From assembly GCA_949130495.1 (NCBI GenBank), contig OX422217.1:572108606-572172605 (forward strand): a stretch of DNA of 64,000 nt, given 5' to 3'. Numbering within the stretch: position 1 is the stretch's first letter; every line of letters starts with the position of its first letter. This stretch comes from Sambucus nigra (taxonomy: Eukaryota; Streptophyta; Magnoliopsida; Dipsacales; Adoxaceae). The notes below the pieces were generated by a model. It was given only the letters and a program-made list of their open reading frames with translations, made no database searches and was not told the DNA's origin. Shown here piece by piece: positions 37,486-50,139 of the stretch. Both the position numbers and the translations under genes were made by a program.

Positions 37486-38340
37486 GGATCAATCCTGATG
37501 GCCTCTAGATCAGTACTCGAAGCTTTAAAAGAAATAATGGCCCAGATGTTCCAACAAATTTTGAAAGAGCGTGCTCTCTGATGGTTTCGGTCTCTTGAAG
37601 ACTCCAGAATCCTTATCTTGGATGATGTAGCTATGGAGTTCATGTCCCAGTACAAATACAATGAAGAACTAGAGCTCACACGCAGATACCTATAGTTTCT
37701 CAAGCAAAACCCCGAGAAATCATTCAGTAGCTTCATTTGGAGGTGGAGAGAGAAAGCCACCACTATGACTAACAGAACCACAGAGGAAGAACAAGTGATC
37801 ATAATAAAGAACTTAGCACCACATATTCTAGAATCTATAGTAGGATAGTACTACCCACACTTCGGAGCCCTCCAAGATGCAACTGTGGAAATCGAAGAAG
37901 GTGTTACCAAAGTAGAGTCTGAACCAAAAAAAGTTGACCAAACAGTTTATGCTTTGGAGTATGAAAAGCCTCAAATACCTCAGTCTCAACCATCAATAAG
38001 ATATCAGAACCTTCCAATTCTTGGGAAATTAAATGTCACCCCAATCTTGTCAAAAAGAATACACTCAACCCCATGCTCCCCTATCGAAAATATATCGAGA
38101 TATTCTAACTTGAAACCTCATCAAACCCTTGGAAACCAGATCATTGTGAAATCATCTTCCTAAAAACTTCAAACGAGATGCTCTCTGCGACTTTCACCGT
38201 GTCATAGGACACACCACCAATAAATGCTTTCACCTCATAAACATAATCCAAGGCCTTATAAATGGGGGTAATATTGCCCCAATAGCTGATCCCAAACCCA
38301 ACACCATCCACAACCCTATCCCAACACATGGAACCGAAAA
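37486..38340 (+). pseudogene. gag remnant, Tat element 2
   Basis: The reading MASRSVLEALKEIMAQMFQQ, then WFRSLEDSRI, and SFSSFIWRWREKA is typical of a retrotransposon gag domain. A Pro/Ser-rich region follows (frame 37885-38163), and the zinc-knuckle equivalent is found frameshifted near 38180-38235. Several stops and a frameshift interrupt it. It aligns with element 1 bases 1-700 and extends further upstream, giving the gag N-terminal part lost from element 1. Confidence 0.7.
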
Positions 38341-39299
38341 AATGCCATATTCCTTGAAGATAACCTCAAATTTGACACTTCTACCTAAATTGTGACTATT
38401 AGAATACCCGAAACCTCAATAATCTCACCTAAACCTCTCAAGGTCGGTCCATAATTTCTCTTGCACCACACATGCTTTTTGATCAACCTCTATCACTCCT
38501 CACGTGAGTCTGTATTGTCGTTCACACCTAATCATTGGGGAGGTATGGAATTGCCTGTAGTACTTGATCAACTCCAAATTTTAGGGCTAAAACTGCCCAT
38601 AGAGATGGCCATTGATTATGAGAGATTTAGCGGCCTATTCATGGACGCTAGAAAGTAGGCTCAGGAATCAGACGACTGGGTGGTACCCGTAGAAGAAATT
38701 AGTTTGGATTATGTCATAAAGATCATATCCGGTATGTTTTCCGACATATGCAGCATCCACGGGTTACTCACACCATTTAAACTTCAGTGACGTTTGGTCC
38801 CTTCAATTTTGAACTTCCTTAATGAGTGGGAAGACTTGTTTGATGAGGGTGTGGAGGTTATCAAATGCATCGATTATTATTGGTAAGAGGACATTGTCAC
38901 CACCAGATGGGGGGATGAATTCGATAGCCTAGATGATGATTTAAATAATGGAGAACTCAGTTTAGTTACTAACTTGTGTGGAATGATCTCTTTCAAGAAA
39001 TTATTGGGAGAAATAAAAAAAAGTGTCTATTGAGCATGAAGTGGATGAAACCAAGGGTTTCTTGTTCTTACCCACATCTATTAACCACATGACCTGATCC
39101 GGGAATATTATAAAGATCCAACTCCACATTCAACGGGAAAAAATAAAGGGATGGTAGTTATGAATATCTCCTAATGCCAGAGAGTACCATTGAAGAAAGT
39201 ACCATTTCAAGAAACACCAAGAGAACATCACCTTATGGGGTATTTTCATATCCTCCTAATTTTACCATAATTCTCTGATAATGATCATCACAAGACCCA
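38341..39299 (+). pseudogene. gag-protease spacer, Tat element 2
   Basis: Broken reading related to 731-1523 of element 1, for example LPIEMAIDYERFSGLFMDAR near 38600 and MISFKKLLGEIK near 38980. Stops are frequent. No domain recognised. Confidence 0.45.
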
Positions 39300-39704
39300 T
39301 TATTTCTCCCTCTACCACTCCCGAAGCAGTTGTTAATATGGTTGGATCCTTGACCTGTACCAGACTCCTCTTATTCTCTAAATAAAAAATCCCAAAATTT
39401 TTCCCTAATCACAATTATTCTCTCAACAGCTCCGTCGATATTTTAGGGAAGACAATGATCTTTATGGATCCACTCTCAATGCCGATCCACTCAGAACCTT
39501 CAACTTCCTGGGATAGATTGTCAGTGATATCACTCCCACATCTGCCACTGTATATGCTATGACAACACCCGTCAGGAAGTGATGGGTTTTATAAAGCTTA
39601 AAATTGGGGATGGCCCAACCAACCGTTTAATCGAGTTCCAAGTCATCGATATACCTACCTATTTCAATCTAATCCTTGGCCACCGATGGCACAACAACAT
39701 GCGA
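39300..39704 (+). pseudogene. Protease remnant, Tat element 2 (split by copia-like insertion)
   Basis: Reads IISPSTTPEAVVNMVGSLT, then a frameshifted active-site region, FQVIDIPTYFNLILGHRWHN near 39630-39690, and stops at the insertion site. The remainder (SIHQEVKFFTKRQVITILGD) resumes at 44470. The order matches element 1 at 1670-2140. The LGRP signature is altered to LGHR. Confidence 0.65.
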
Positions 39705-40802
39705 TGTAAGAATTATAATCTCAAGGGTGGTTCCAAACAAAAACAGCAATAACAATTTTAAATGTGAAAGTTAATTTTAAATTGAATTTATCTTTTCATC
39801 ATAATCATTCATCTATGGTGATAAAATTTATAAATAAAACATGCAAATATGACAAGGCTAAGTTTCAGGAAAAAATCCCAAAGGGAAAAACCTTGATTAA
39901 CTTATAAATTTACAAGAGAGTCGACTTACAAACCACTTGATATCCCTCACAAGTATAATGCGCTATTTTTCAAAAATCTCTAAGGAGCAACAATAATGAT
40001 CCTTGCAAGAATCACATGGCCACAGTCCTCCGTTAGCCATAGCCTTCATATTCAATAGTGAATCCCCACAGATATCAGAAGTCAGTAATGGAGATCCTCT
40101 CCAAAAAAGGTGTATGCAATGATACAAAACTTTCTAGGGTTCTAAACTAATTCACAAGAATAATATTCAAGGATGTTTTGTTGGGAATTAAAACCACTGT
40201 TTTTCAACGCAAAAAGTGAAGAACTTTTGCAAAGGATATGAAAAAAATATTTTATCAAAAGTCTTAAACAATCTGAACACGAAATAAGTATTTATACAAA
40301 ACATAAGGTGGCACGTCGTTTGAACGAGTTGATTTGGTCGTTCTAACGACATAGGCATGTCGTTTGAACGAGATGTCATTTCGCTACTAATAACCTAAAA
40401 AAAACAAAATCACTAGCATATCGTTTGATCCAAAATCGACCCAAGCTTCAAACTAGGGATCTAACGACTTGGTAATGTCGTTTGAATGACATTGGGATGT
40501 CATTTGAACGACATAAACAAAAAATTTCTTTTTTCAAACTCCGCCTACAGTATCTCAAAAACATATTTTTGAAAACAAAAATTTCTTGTTCGTTTTTAAT
40601 AAAAATAAACATCCCAAAATATAATTTTGCAAATTAATTTAAACTCTAAATTGTTTAATACTTTATCAGGATATCGGGAAGGCTTCAAACTTGGAGATGC
40701 TTAATTTAAATTTCTCTTGACGGTGCATGACTATTTATAACGAGATACGCCAATCTTGATTAAAGCTATGCTATGAAAAATCCTAGAAAAATTATTCTTA
40801 CA
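39705..40802 (-). repeat. LTR of the copia-like element (3' LTR in element orientation)
   Basis: 1098 bases, aligned throughout with 43399-44452 with substitutions and small indels. It contains a cluster of GTCGTTTGAACGA repeats at 40311-40515. Confidence 0.85.
40311..40515. promoter_or_regulatory. Cluster of palindromic-like GTCGTTTGAACGAC motifs in the LTR
   Basis: Near-copies of (AT)GTCGTTTGAACGA(CAT) occur at about 40315, 40358, 40485 and 40499, with the inverted form CGTTCTAACGAC near 40340. The motif is almost its own complement. A shorter cluster is present in the other LTR at 44006-44160. The position suggests a repeated protein-binding site, but function is inference. Confidence 0.5.
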
Positions 40803-42479
40803 AATCTCTCTCTTTGTATGCTACAAAATAAATATTACCAAATAACAAATTGAAATCAAAATCTCCTATTACAAAGATACTGACACCCTTCCTAACCCTA
40901 GAACAGAATGGTATAAGTCCCTTTGTCTTCAAACATCTTCTTCTTCTTTTTGACAAACTTTGTCTTCATCGGTGTGTCTTGAATTCCTCTTTAAATGCCT
41001 ACACACATCAGACAACAAACATATACTCTCGTGACGCAAAGACTTTAAAACAAAATGAGACTCATAAATAAATACTCCCCCATAATTCAAACTCATAAAA
41101 ACTCCATTTTAATTTTGTCTTCTTGTTTGTTTTTATCCAAATAGAGAAATCGACAAAGAAGTACAATAAAAACCATGAAATACAAAGCATCACGGCGAAG
41201 ATAAGATATCATCACATAAAAATATAAATCAAGCATGTGTAATGATCATCTTAAAGGTAAACGAACACCAACTATTTTTGAAAATTTTCAATTTTTTTAA
41301 AAAATGTAAAATTTATAAAAAGATCATACAGTACCCAATATAATATATGCAAAATGTATCCAAGGAAACCCAACACACAAATATAAGTATAAACGATCGA
41401 AAAACATGACAAAAAACACATAAGCTTTACATACTAGCATAGTATCGATGTGTCCAAACATGTGGAATGGAATATATGTATGTGAACTAATAACAAAAGA
41501 ATTTTAACCCAAATACTCAAATATGTTCAAGAAGTTCTAATTGATCGCAAAACTTTATCAAACTAAGATTTAGTCTCAATTGAAAAATAACGTTAAACTT
41601 AATGAATTAAACAAGCATAATTCACACAATCCTAGAATATTAATGATTCTACAAATCAATAAGATCATGAAAAAATAAGCATAACTAGGATTCATTATTA
41701 TCGTGCAAACCCATTGATATTTCGATCCAAAAACCCTCAAAATATAACTCTTTTCTTTTCTTTTCTTTTGAATGAACATATCAAACTAAACTCATTGGCA
41801 CATTTTTGGCATAGTTTCTTTTTATTGCCTTAATTTTGTCTTGGGCTCTTTTAAACGGTGGCTTTCACGACAAGTTCATTATAATCTCGTAGCACTTTCC
41901 TGAGAACACTCTTCATTTTTTCAATATTAAAAAAATCCTCACAGGAAACAATTTTTACATGCAGAAATCCTACATAGTCAAATAAACACGTAAATGAAAA
42001 AATTGATAGGAGAACATCTCATCAATCTTAAATATACGTCATGAAGTCAAAATTCAATGAGCTCGTGCATGTGTGTGGATGCATAAACAAAGTCGAATCC
42101 ATAAAGAAAATTAAGTTCGAAACAACTCCATAAGCATGGTTAAGATCAATTTAAGTATCTAAAGTAATAACCAAATGTCCTAGCCACATTTAAATTTTCG
42201 GATGAATTGGATTCAAATACCCAAATATGCAACACCAGATGTGTAAAACTAAAATACACAAAGAACCGAAATTCTTCTGGAATTTTTGAAAAATATTTTT
42301 CAAAAAACAAAATCTTTTTCTATTTTTTTCAAAAAATATAAAAAACCAAATTTGTTTTTGTATTTTTCAATATGACTAAAAAAATAAAAATATAATAAAA
42401 AACGTACACATGTCATAACACTAGAAAACATATATCATGAAGCATAAGTAGAGTATGATAAACAAAATCATGCAACCAA
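40803..42479. other. Interior of the copia-like element, non-coding
   Basis: AT-rich sequence downstream (minus strand) of the gag-like region. No protease, integrase, RT or RNase H motif is seen. The small frames at 40850 and 41576 are unsupported. Confidence 0.55.
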
Positions 42480-43222
42480 TTATTCATATGATATAATAAA
42501 TGAAACATCTTTTGCAAGCATGTGAGAATCAACCAGTCTAAGATTTAGCGTCTCCAAAACAAATTTCCTAACCCAAACAGGTGTATACCTAACTCGAGGG
42601 TTTATGGGAACTGATGGGACACTATCCTTAAACTTACTAGGACCTCTTAAAAGATTAAAACAAAAACATCTAAGGTTACCTTTCCTACCACAATGTGAAC
42701 ATGTGTAAAAGAGAGTAATGTTAACTATGGGTTGACCTTTTCTAATGTCCTTGGTTTTAGTTGAACCGCTAAAACTAATAATGGTCTTGGATTTAACAAA
42801 GCAAGCATTAGAACAAGACGATCCATTACTATTACTATCAACATTTCTTGAGTCATTTACATCATTTTTTAACTTCAAAATTTTTAACTTAAGAAAAGAA
42901 CTAGACTCTTCTAATTTTAGGGGCTCTTTCTTCATATTTTCAATCATTCCTATAAGATTATCTCACCCTTCGTTAATAAAAAAAAATTATCCTTAAGAGC
43001 CTTCTAACGTGCCGTAAAATCATTAATTAAATTATTTTTATCCTCATTGGCACAAACACAAACCCTGAAAATTTTCAAGTCCTCCAATTCTTTTTCTAAA
43101 ATAAGGACTCTATTATCACTCTCCTTTTTGGCCATTTTTAAAATACTAAAACCATGGTGCAAGACAACAAACTTCTCACGAACAATATCTCTTTGATTTT
43201 GAATAGATTGTAAAAGTTCCAA
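42480..43222 (-). pseudogene. gag-like protein with degenerate CCHC zinc knuckle, copia-like element
   Basis: Two minus frames, 43222-43004 (72 aa) and 42947-42480 (155 aa), read as one gag region separated by a frameshift. The first has a heptad-like charged helix (KESDNRVLILEKELEDLK), probably coiled coil. The second carries LEESSSFLKLKILKLKND and the zinc knuckle CSHCGRKGNLRCFC, where the usual His is replaced by Asn. The order coiled coil then knuckle resembles copia gag C-termini. Nucleic-acid binding would be impaired. A Cys-flanked knuckle followed by VWVRK supports a copia rather than gypsy origin. Confidence 0.6.
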
Positions 43223-43398
43223 AACGTTTTAAAAATGATTTTCAAGAAATTCAATTCTTTCGAAAAACTTCAAATTCAAATGGGAATCCATCGAGAGACA
43301 AAAACACAAGCATGGGAGAGAAGAATAAACAACGACCCAAAAAGCAGATAAACAAGATCAAACACAATAACTTAGTGCAACCTATTCTGAAACAAATT

Positions 43399-44452
43399 TG
43401 TAAGCGGTATAATCTCAAAGGTGTTTCTAAACAAAAATTGCAATACCAATTTTAAATGAGGAAGTCAATTTTAAATTGATTTTATCAATTTATCATAATC
43501 ATTCATCTAGGGTGATAAAACAGATAAATCAAACAAGCAAATATGACAAGGCTAAGTTTCAGGAAACAATCCCAAAGAAAAAACCTTTATTCACTTAAAA
43601 ATTTACAAAAGAGTCGACTTACAAACTACTTGATATCCCCCACAAGTATAATGCGCTATCCTTTAAAAATCTCTAAGGAACAATAACTATGATCCTCACA
43701 AGAATCACATGAACGCAGTCCTCCGTCAGCTTAAACCTTCGTCTTCAGTAATGAATCCCCGCAGGTATCACAAGTCAGGAATTGAGATCCTCTCCACAAA
43801 AGATGTATGCAATAATACAAAACCTTTTAGGTTTCTAAATTAATTCAAAAGAATAATATTCAACGATATTTTGTTGTTAATTAAAACAAGTGTTTTTCAA
43901 CACAAAAGTGAAGAACTTTTGCAAAGGATATGCACAAGATGTTATGTCAAAACTCTTAAACAATATAAACGTGAAACATACATTTATACAAAACTTAAGG
44001 TGACGCGTCGTTCGAACGAGATGTCATGTCACTACTAACGACCTAAAAAAAATCAAACCAGTAGCATAACATTTGATCCAAAATTGATCCAAGCTTAAAA
44101 CGAGGGATCAAATGACTTTGTGATGTCGTTTGAATGACATCGGGATGTCGTTTGAACGAAATAAATGAAAACTTTATTTTTTTTAAACTCCGCCGTGAGT
44201 ATCTAAGAAAACATATTTTCGAAAACAAAAAGTTCCTGTTCGTTTTTAATAAAAATAAACATCACAAGATATAATTCTGCAAATTAATTCAAACTCTAAA
44301 TTGTATAATACCTTATTAGGATGTCGAGAAGTCTTCAAAGTTGGAGATGCTTGAGTTTAGTTCGTCTTGTCGATGAGTGACGATTTGTAATGGGATACGC
44401 CAAACTATCTTAAAGCTAGGCTATGAACAATCCTAGAAAAATTATTCTTACA
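43399..44452 (-). repeat. LTR of the copia-like element (5' LTR in element orientation)
   Basis: 1054 bases, starting TGTAAGCGG and ending ATTCTTACA. It matches 39705-40802 with visible divergence, including a deletion in the GTCGTTTGAACG cluster. Confidence 0.85.
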
Positions 44453-44457
44453 TCCGA

Positions 44458-45574
44458 GGAGTATCTTTCTCTATCCATCAGGAGGTAAAGTTCTTTACTA
44501 AACGTCAGGTCATTACTATCCTTGGGGATGATGATAGCTCAGACAATGCCAACACCTGCAACCCAATATTAAAGATTCAATATAGGACCAATGACATGCT
44601 CCACTTCGACTTAAGAATTTATCCAGTCAATATCCTAATGGGAGAAAATTTTAACGATCGGGTTTATCCAAAACACATCCCTCATGGAAACATCAATGTA
44701 AACCAGATGTTCAAGAATATAGACTTCATGCCCGTAATGAGGCTAAGATGGCACTAGAAAGGGATCCTTGAGCCAATAGACCTAAAGGAAGCCTTTCCTC
44801 TATATAAAATGGGCTATTAATTTTCACCGACCGAACTTAAAGTACTCCATCAAAAATGATAGAAAAGAAGACTAGAAGATGAAAAAACCATCTCGGGAGA
44901 CTATCTAAATGTAAACTTTATCAAAGAGGGTGAAGACTTCCCCTTTTGTTAAGTCTCTGAGACATGGTATGACCCCACTGAGAAAAAGAATAAATCGGTC
45001 CTAGATATCTTCTTCTGAGATTAAAATACCTATGGTGAACAATGGAATCACGAGATGAAATCTCTGACTAAGGAAAACGTGGAAGTCACTGAGAACTCTA
45101 AGGGGAGGGAATTTGAGGAATCCTTTGACCTACAGACACTGTGGTCGAGTCTCTTCCTGATTCACCAAGATGTTACGTAATCATACCTATTCGCCAAAAT
45201 CAAAATTGCTATGGTACCTCTTCTAAACTGACATGCCATCTCCGTCCCGCCTGCTTGATACTAGAAAAGCCCTATTGCTTATCCCATTCAATAAACCTTT
45301 GCACTTGAATATGTTTCTCTTATTTCTGATGTCAATGTAAACGGGGCCTCTTTTGCTGACGTCCTCAATGTTGTATTCCCTAATAATGAAATAAACGAAA
45401 ATTTTGAGTATCTTGTTGTGCCTTACATTAATTGCATTGACTCTAATCAAACTTTTGATAATGATGATTTTATAAATGAACAATTCTTAATTGATCTTTA
45501 TAAGGAAAATAATAAACAACATAACATCATTCAAACTAATGATGATGATATTGTTGATATTAATCTCGGTTCTA
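44458..45574 (+). pseudogene. Protease end and linker of Tat element 2
   Basis: Resumes after the copia-like insertion with KFFTKRQVITILGDDD. It then reads FIKEGEDFPF, ETWYDPTEK and NENFEYLVVPYINC, matching the element 1 linker at 2100-3129. Stops interrupt it. It ends at GGTTCTA, where CACTA 2 is inserted. Confidence 0.65.
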
Positions 45575-45594
45575 CACTACACCAAAAATAGTAA

Positions 45595-45730
45595 TTTGGC
45601 ACACCCTGAAATTAAAAATCGGGCACATTTCAAAACTATGCCAAATTCTGGCACGATTTAATGACAATCTAGCACACTTTAAGACAGTGCCCAAATTTAG
45701 CACTGCTTAAAAGTGTGCCAAAATTGAATA
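45595..45730. repeat. Left subterminal repeats of CACTA 2
   Basis: Copies of TTGGCACA, GGGCACATTTCAAAAC, TCTGGCAC and GTGCCAAA lie in both orientations within about 130 bases of the end. They are typical binding sites for TNPA-type proteins. The same words fill 57225-57500. Confidence 0.75.
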
Positions 45731-46439
45731 CACTTACTAAAATATGTAATAACCAAAAAGAATCATTGAAGAAACTTTGCTCATTCCCGCTCACCTTCAC
45801 ATCTCATTCCCTCTCTCAGTTCTCCACGGTCTCCCTTTTTCTCTCTCTCGGGCCAGCTCTCTCTCTCTCTCCGATCAGTGGATCCCCTTCTCTCAGCTCT
45901 CTATCTCTCCACTCAAATCTCTAATTAGGTAATTTTATAAAATAATTTGTATTTTTCTAAACCTAATAAGTCAAGCTCAAACTATTCAGCTAACATGGGG
46001 GACATAGGTTTATTCTCAGTAACCTACCATATTACTAGATTTTGAGGCCATTTTAGATCAAACCCAAGAGAGGATTAATGGTTTGATGATTTTATAGGCT
46101 TTAATTATTTTGATAAATACACATTAATATTGTAGTGCCATTTAGTTCAATGGCAAAGAAGTCAAACTCAAAAAGGTGGAAATATAACTACACACACAAA
46201 ATAATATAATAGTGTGAACTAAATATTACACCTTGTTAATTGTTATTAGTGTATGTTAAGAGATGCCTCTATTTTCATGTGGATAAAGATTGGTTTTCTT
46301 GATTTTCTCTGGAAAGGTATTCACAATGTGCCAAAATCAGGGTTCAAAGGATTCTTGGAAAGTATTATTGGAAAGGTATCAGATTTGATCCTAGAGTTTA
46401 TGCAATCCGTGATTTGATTCGTGTTTTTCATTTTTAGGG

Positions 46440-46470
<31 letters not shown>

Positions 46471-47306
46471 GTTTTTTCAATGTGTGAGTTTTTGGTAGAA
46501 ATTGAATGTTAGTAATGAAAAAAAAATCATTGATGTTTGGACAGAGCTTAAGATCTTTTAGTGGTAATCTATGTTTTATGTTCTTAACCTCCTATTTAAA
46601 ATTCATATTTGTTATGATTCATATAGGTTATGGAGTTTTGAGAAAAATTTAAGTGTTAAACATTCAATAATAATGTAAAAAAACAAATTGAAATAGTAAG
46701 TAGACACCCCCACTAATTAAATGGATAAATGAGATTTTGTGTTGAAAATTTAAGAAAAAGAATAAAAAAATATTTAAATAGTAAGTGGACATTAATGGTA
46801 AACATTCAATAATAATGTTACACATGTAGAAAAACCCTAGACCCATTCAAGAGGTCTCACTACGACTGTGGTGAGAACTCTTGAATTGTCCCATTTTTGG
46901 ACAGTTGGAAATGCAAATGTTTATATGGTACATAATTTTTGTGTATGTCCTATTTTGGAAAATTTGGTGGTATCTCTTTATGTTCTTTAGGTGCATACTA
47001 GACTAATGTAGTGTTTTGTGTTTTCTTAGTTGAAAAATTTAAGTAACACATGAACACTCCCAATTTAAGTTGTTTACTTCAAGAACTGTAGGGAGATGCT
47101 CGCAAAATTTTCCAGATTTGAACATGTCATGAGACATTATGAATAGTACAAAATATGAATTTTCGAATGGGATAGGACCCCTACCCTATAGAGGAGATGG
47201 AGGAAATATAGGAGGTAATATATATACATATTTACACTTAAATAAAAACTTAAATATATCTACAGTAAGCATTTACATCATATATGTGTTCTTTAAACTT
47301 ATTAGG
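45731..47306. other. CACTA 2 upstream region
   Basis: Contains a CT-rich stretch (45820-45910) likely to be a transcript leader, ending TAATTAGGTAATTTT (a possible donor near 45927). A (TA)n run lies at 46440-46467. Otherwise AT-rich with no coding content. Confidence 0.45.
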
Positions 47307-47564
47307 ATGTCGTCGGGAATCAACAAAGAGTGGATAAACGAGAAAAATATCGAGACCGATACGTATAGACATGGGGTGTTAGAGTTTCTACATTATGTTC
47401 GTAATAATAGTTTGAATGCTAAACATTCATGTCCCTGTAAAAATTGTCAAAATGGTAAAGGACATGTTGTTATAGATGATATATTCGTTCATTTAATGAC
47501 ATATGGTATGGACACGAACTATAACTTATGTCATTTTCATGGTGAGATATTAGTTGTTGATTAA
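47307..47564 (+). pseudogene. Transposase-associated domain, start of the TNP2-type transposase
   Basis: From the ATG at 47307 the reading MSSGINKEWINE leads to the conserved Cys-rich block SCPCKNCQNGK and then IDDIFVHLMTYGMDTNYNLC..HGE. This is the N-terminal transposase-associated domain of plant CACTA transposases. A longer open frame begins at 47139, but 47307 starts where family proteins start. A stop at 47562-47564 separates it from the next part. After it a poly-C/(CA)n tract (47708-47742) disrupts the reading. Confidence 0.85.
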
Positions 47565-47707
47565 GTCCAACCACCACCTCAGTTTATGACACCGATAAAC
47601 ATGTTGATGTGCACAATATTCCAATTCTGAATGATCTTGTGAATGATGCTTGTGATATGTTTACGGGTGAAGCGGATCCTAGTGAACCTAATTGTGTAGG
47701 TAGTGAT

Positions 47708-47742
47708 GAAGCCCCCCCCCCCCCCCCCACACACACACACAA
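47708..47742. repeat. Poly-C plus (CA)n tract
   Basis: About 19 C then about 7 CA units. It sits inside the transposase gene and is likely to be a length-variable tract. Confidence 0.9.
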
Positions 47743-47784
47743 CTTTTAAATTCACAATGATTCTCACACACATAAATAAAAAGG

Positions 47785-49290
47785 CATGAAGTATGATCGT
47801 TTACATCAACTACTGGTTCTTCGCGTCATAAACATAATGTATGCAATTATAAAGTTCAATGATTTGAAAACATAATTAAATTTATCGGATGGTTCTACAG
47901 GTGGAATTATTAGATTGTCAAATGAACTAATTACTGAAGGGAAAAACTTGACAAATAATTATACAGAAATGAAAAACATTGTTACAGATCTCGGCATGGG
48001 TTATGTTAATTATGACGTATGCATTAACAACTGTATGTTATTTTGGAAAGAGCATGAAAAATCTAATATATGTATAAAATATGGTTCTTTACACTACAAG
48101 TTTACTTCTGTAGATGAGGACGGGGTAGAAATTCAGAATACTAATGGAAAAAAATTAGACTAGGGTTCCTAAGAAGGTAATGCGACATTTCCCTTTAATC
48201 CCTAGGCTAAAACGGTTGTATACCATAAAATGGATATCAGAGAAAATGACTTGGTACGCTCATGCAAGCTGTTGTTTGGAATTGTTTTTGTCATCCCTAA
48301 GAATCAGCAGAATGGGTAAATTCAAACATTATCTGGGGAGATTTTGCAAAAGATCCGTGCAATATTCGACTTGAATTAGCAACTGATGGTTTTAGCCCGA
48401 ATAACATGTTTGGCCGTAAGTATAGTTGCCGTATAGTGATAATTCAACCTCCCAACCCTCCTCCATCAATGTGTATGAAGAGGGAGTTTTCAATGTTGTT
48501 TGTATTGATTCCCAGGCCAAAGTCACCATCAAGTAGTATTGATGTCTTCATGCAACTGTTGTTCGATGAGTTAAAGTTCTTATGGTCTGGAGTTGAGGCT
48601 TACGATGTGAACAAAAATGAGCAATTTCAATTAAAAGATATGTTGATGTGGGGTATTCGTGAGTTATATCTTATGGTATGTTAGCAGGTTGTTCAACTTA
48701 AAGTTACAATGGGTGTCATGTTTCTTCTATAAATACACCTTCTCAATATCTTCCTAAGTCAATGAAATGTTGTTACCAATAATCTCGTATGTTCCTTCCT
48801 GAAAACCATCCTTATAGGATTGACACGTCAAAGAAGATATTTAATGGTAAAATGGAGGATGTTATGGCTCCAAGAAAGTTAACAAGTGCAGAAGTTGAGC
48901 AGATAGTGTCACTTATCGCTCGAGAAGGGATTGGGAGAGAGTGGGAGGGGGAGGGAGACAAAAGGTAAAGGAAAATGGGAAGGGGAAGGGTAAGGAGAAG
49001 GATTATGTCATAATGGAACATGGTAATTATCCAAGTGAGGGTGAAGATGAGAATCTAACGGGTACCGAGGGTTTTTCAAGGAGGTCAATTTTCTTCGACT
49101 TAGAGTACTGTAAGGATCATGATATTAGACATAATTTATATGTTATGCATGTTGGAAAGAATGTCACATAGACTCTTTTAAGTATAATACTCTCGGTGAA
49201 AAAATCATCAAATAAAGATACGGTTAAAGCCCATGAAGAGTTGAAAGATCATTTGAATCGTAAAAGAAAATTATGGAAAAAGATGTTGAA
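47785..49290 (+). pseudogene. TNP2-type transposase core (Transposase_21), CACTA 2
   Basis: Readable blocks in family order: GKNLTNNYTEMKNIVTDLGM then NNCMLFWKEHE (47935-48060), MRHFPLIPRLKRLY (48180), LATDGFSPNNMFG (48380), IDVFMQLLFDELKFLWSGVE (48538-48600), FLPENHPYRID (48790) and RHNLYVMHVGKNV (49130-49165). This is the transposase that would bind the CACTA ends and cut them. At least six stops or frameshifts break the reading. The segment 48940-49020 is low-complexity G/A-rich. Confidence 0.85.
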
Positions 49291-49887
49291 GGCAGTAATA
49301 AAAGGTGGATTCCAAAGGCACCGATTGTATTTTCATCAAATTTCAGCAACAATGTTAACCTTGATCGACCTGGATTTACCAATCTCAAGTTCCACGATTA
49401 TCACATCATTTTGCAACGGTTGCATCCTGCGTTGCTTATGCATTCATTTTCGGATCATAAGCCTTTGTTTAAAGTTATACAACGGATAAGCATATTCTTT
49501 AACGTGTTGTGTGACAAAGTGATATTTAGGGAATATCTTTTGAAGGTTAAAAACGCATTAGTAGAGGCAATTTATGTCTTTGAAATTTATTTTCCACCTG
49601 TCTTTTTTGTGGTGATGATCCACCTCATGCACCATTTAGCCGATGAAGCTTTGACTGTTGGGCCACCAAGATATTGGGCAGTGGGGTTATTTGAGAGAGA
49701 AATGGGAAGATATAGAAAGTGGTCACGGAAAAAGAGGTACATTGAAGGGAGCATTGCTAATGCATATTTGTTACATGAAGCTTCTTTGTATGCCATGGAG
49801 TACATATCAAAAAAAGGTGAAGGAACTCATAAGAGGAATCTTGAGGATTTTATTGATGATGAGTTTGATGACTCAGAATGTCAATGA
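49291..49887 (+). pseudogene. DUF4218 region of the CACTA 2 transposase
   Basis: The frame 49273-49887 encodes LHPALLMHSFSDHK, then FPPVFFVVMIHLMHHLADEA, PRYWAVGLFEREMGRYRK and YIEGSIANAYLLHEA. These are the HL..H and PFER-like blocks of DUF4218, which follows the catalytic part in plant CACTA transposases. It ends with an acidic tail (DFIDDEFDDSE). This is the best preserved part of the gene. Confidence 0.85.
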
Positions 49888-50139
49888 GCATTAGGTAAAA
49901 GTAAATAATTGATCTTACATAATGTACAATATGAGCAAGTACGAAGATGGGTTTTATCTCAATGCAACAGTGTTGATGAATGGAGAAGCTATACATTTAG
50001 TTCTATATTAACTCATATTAATTGATTGTACTGTGATATTTCTTAATATAAACTAATTTCTTGTTGAAATTTTATGGTAACTGAGACTTTATCAACGCAT
50101 AGAATGGATGATTTCACCCCATAGCTAAGGACCGAGGCA

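Larger units (their letters stand above)
39700..44457 (-). mobile_element. Non-autonomous copia-like LTR element, minus strand, 4.75 kb
   Basis: Two direct LTRs, 39705-40802 and 43399-44452, start TGTAAG and end CTTACA. Flanks are TGCGA (39700-39704) and TCCGA (44453-44457), a 5-bp duplication with one change. On the minus strand the inside of the 3' LTR edge is purine-rich (AAAGAGAGAGATT at 40803-40816), a fitting polypurine tract. Next to the other LTR, TTTGTTTCAGAATAGG (43380-43397) resembles a decayed tRNA-iMet primer site. The 2.6-kb interior encodes only a gag-like protein with a zinc knuckle. There is no pol, so it would need help from a relative. Confidence 0.85.
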
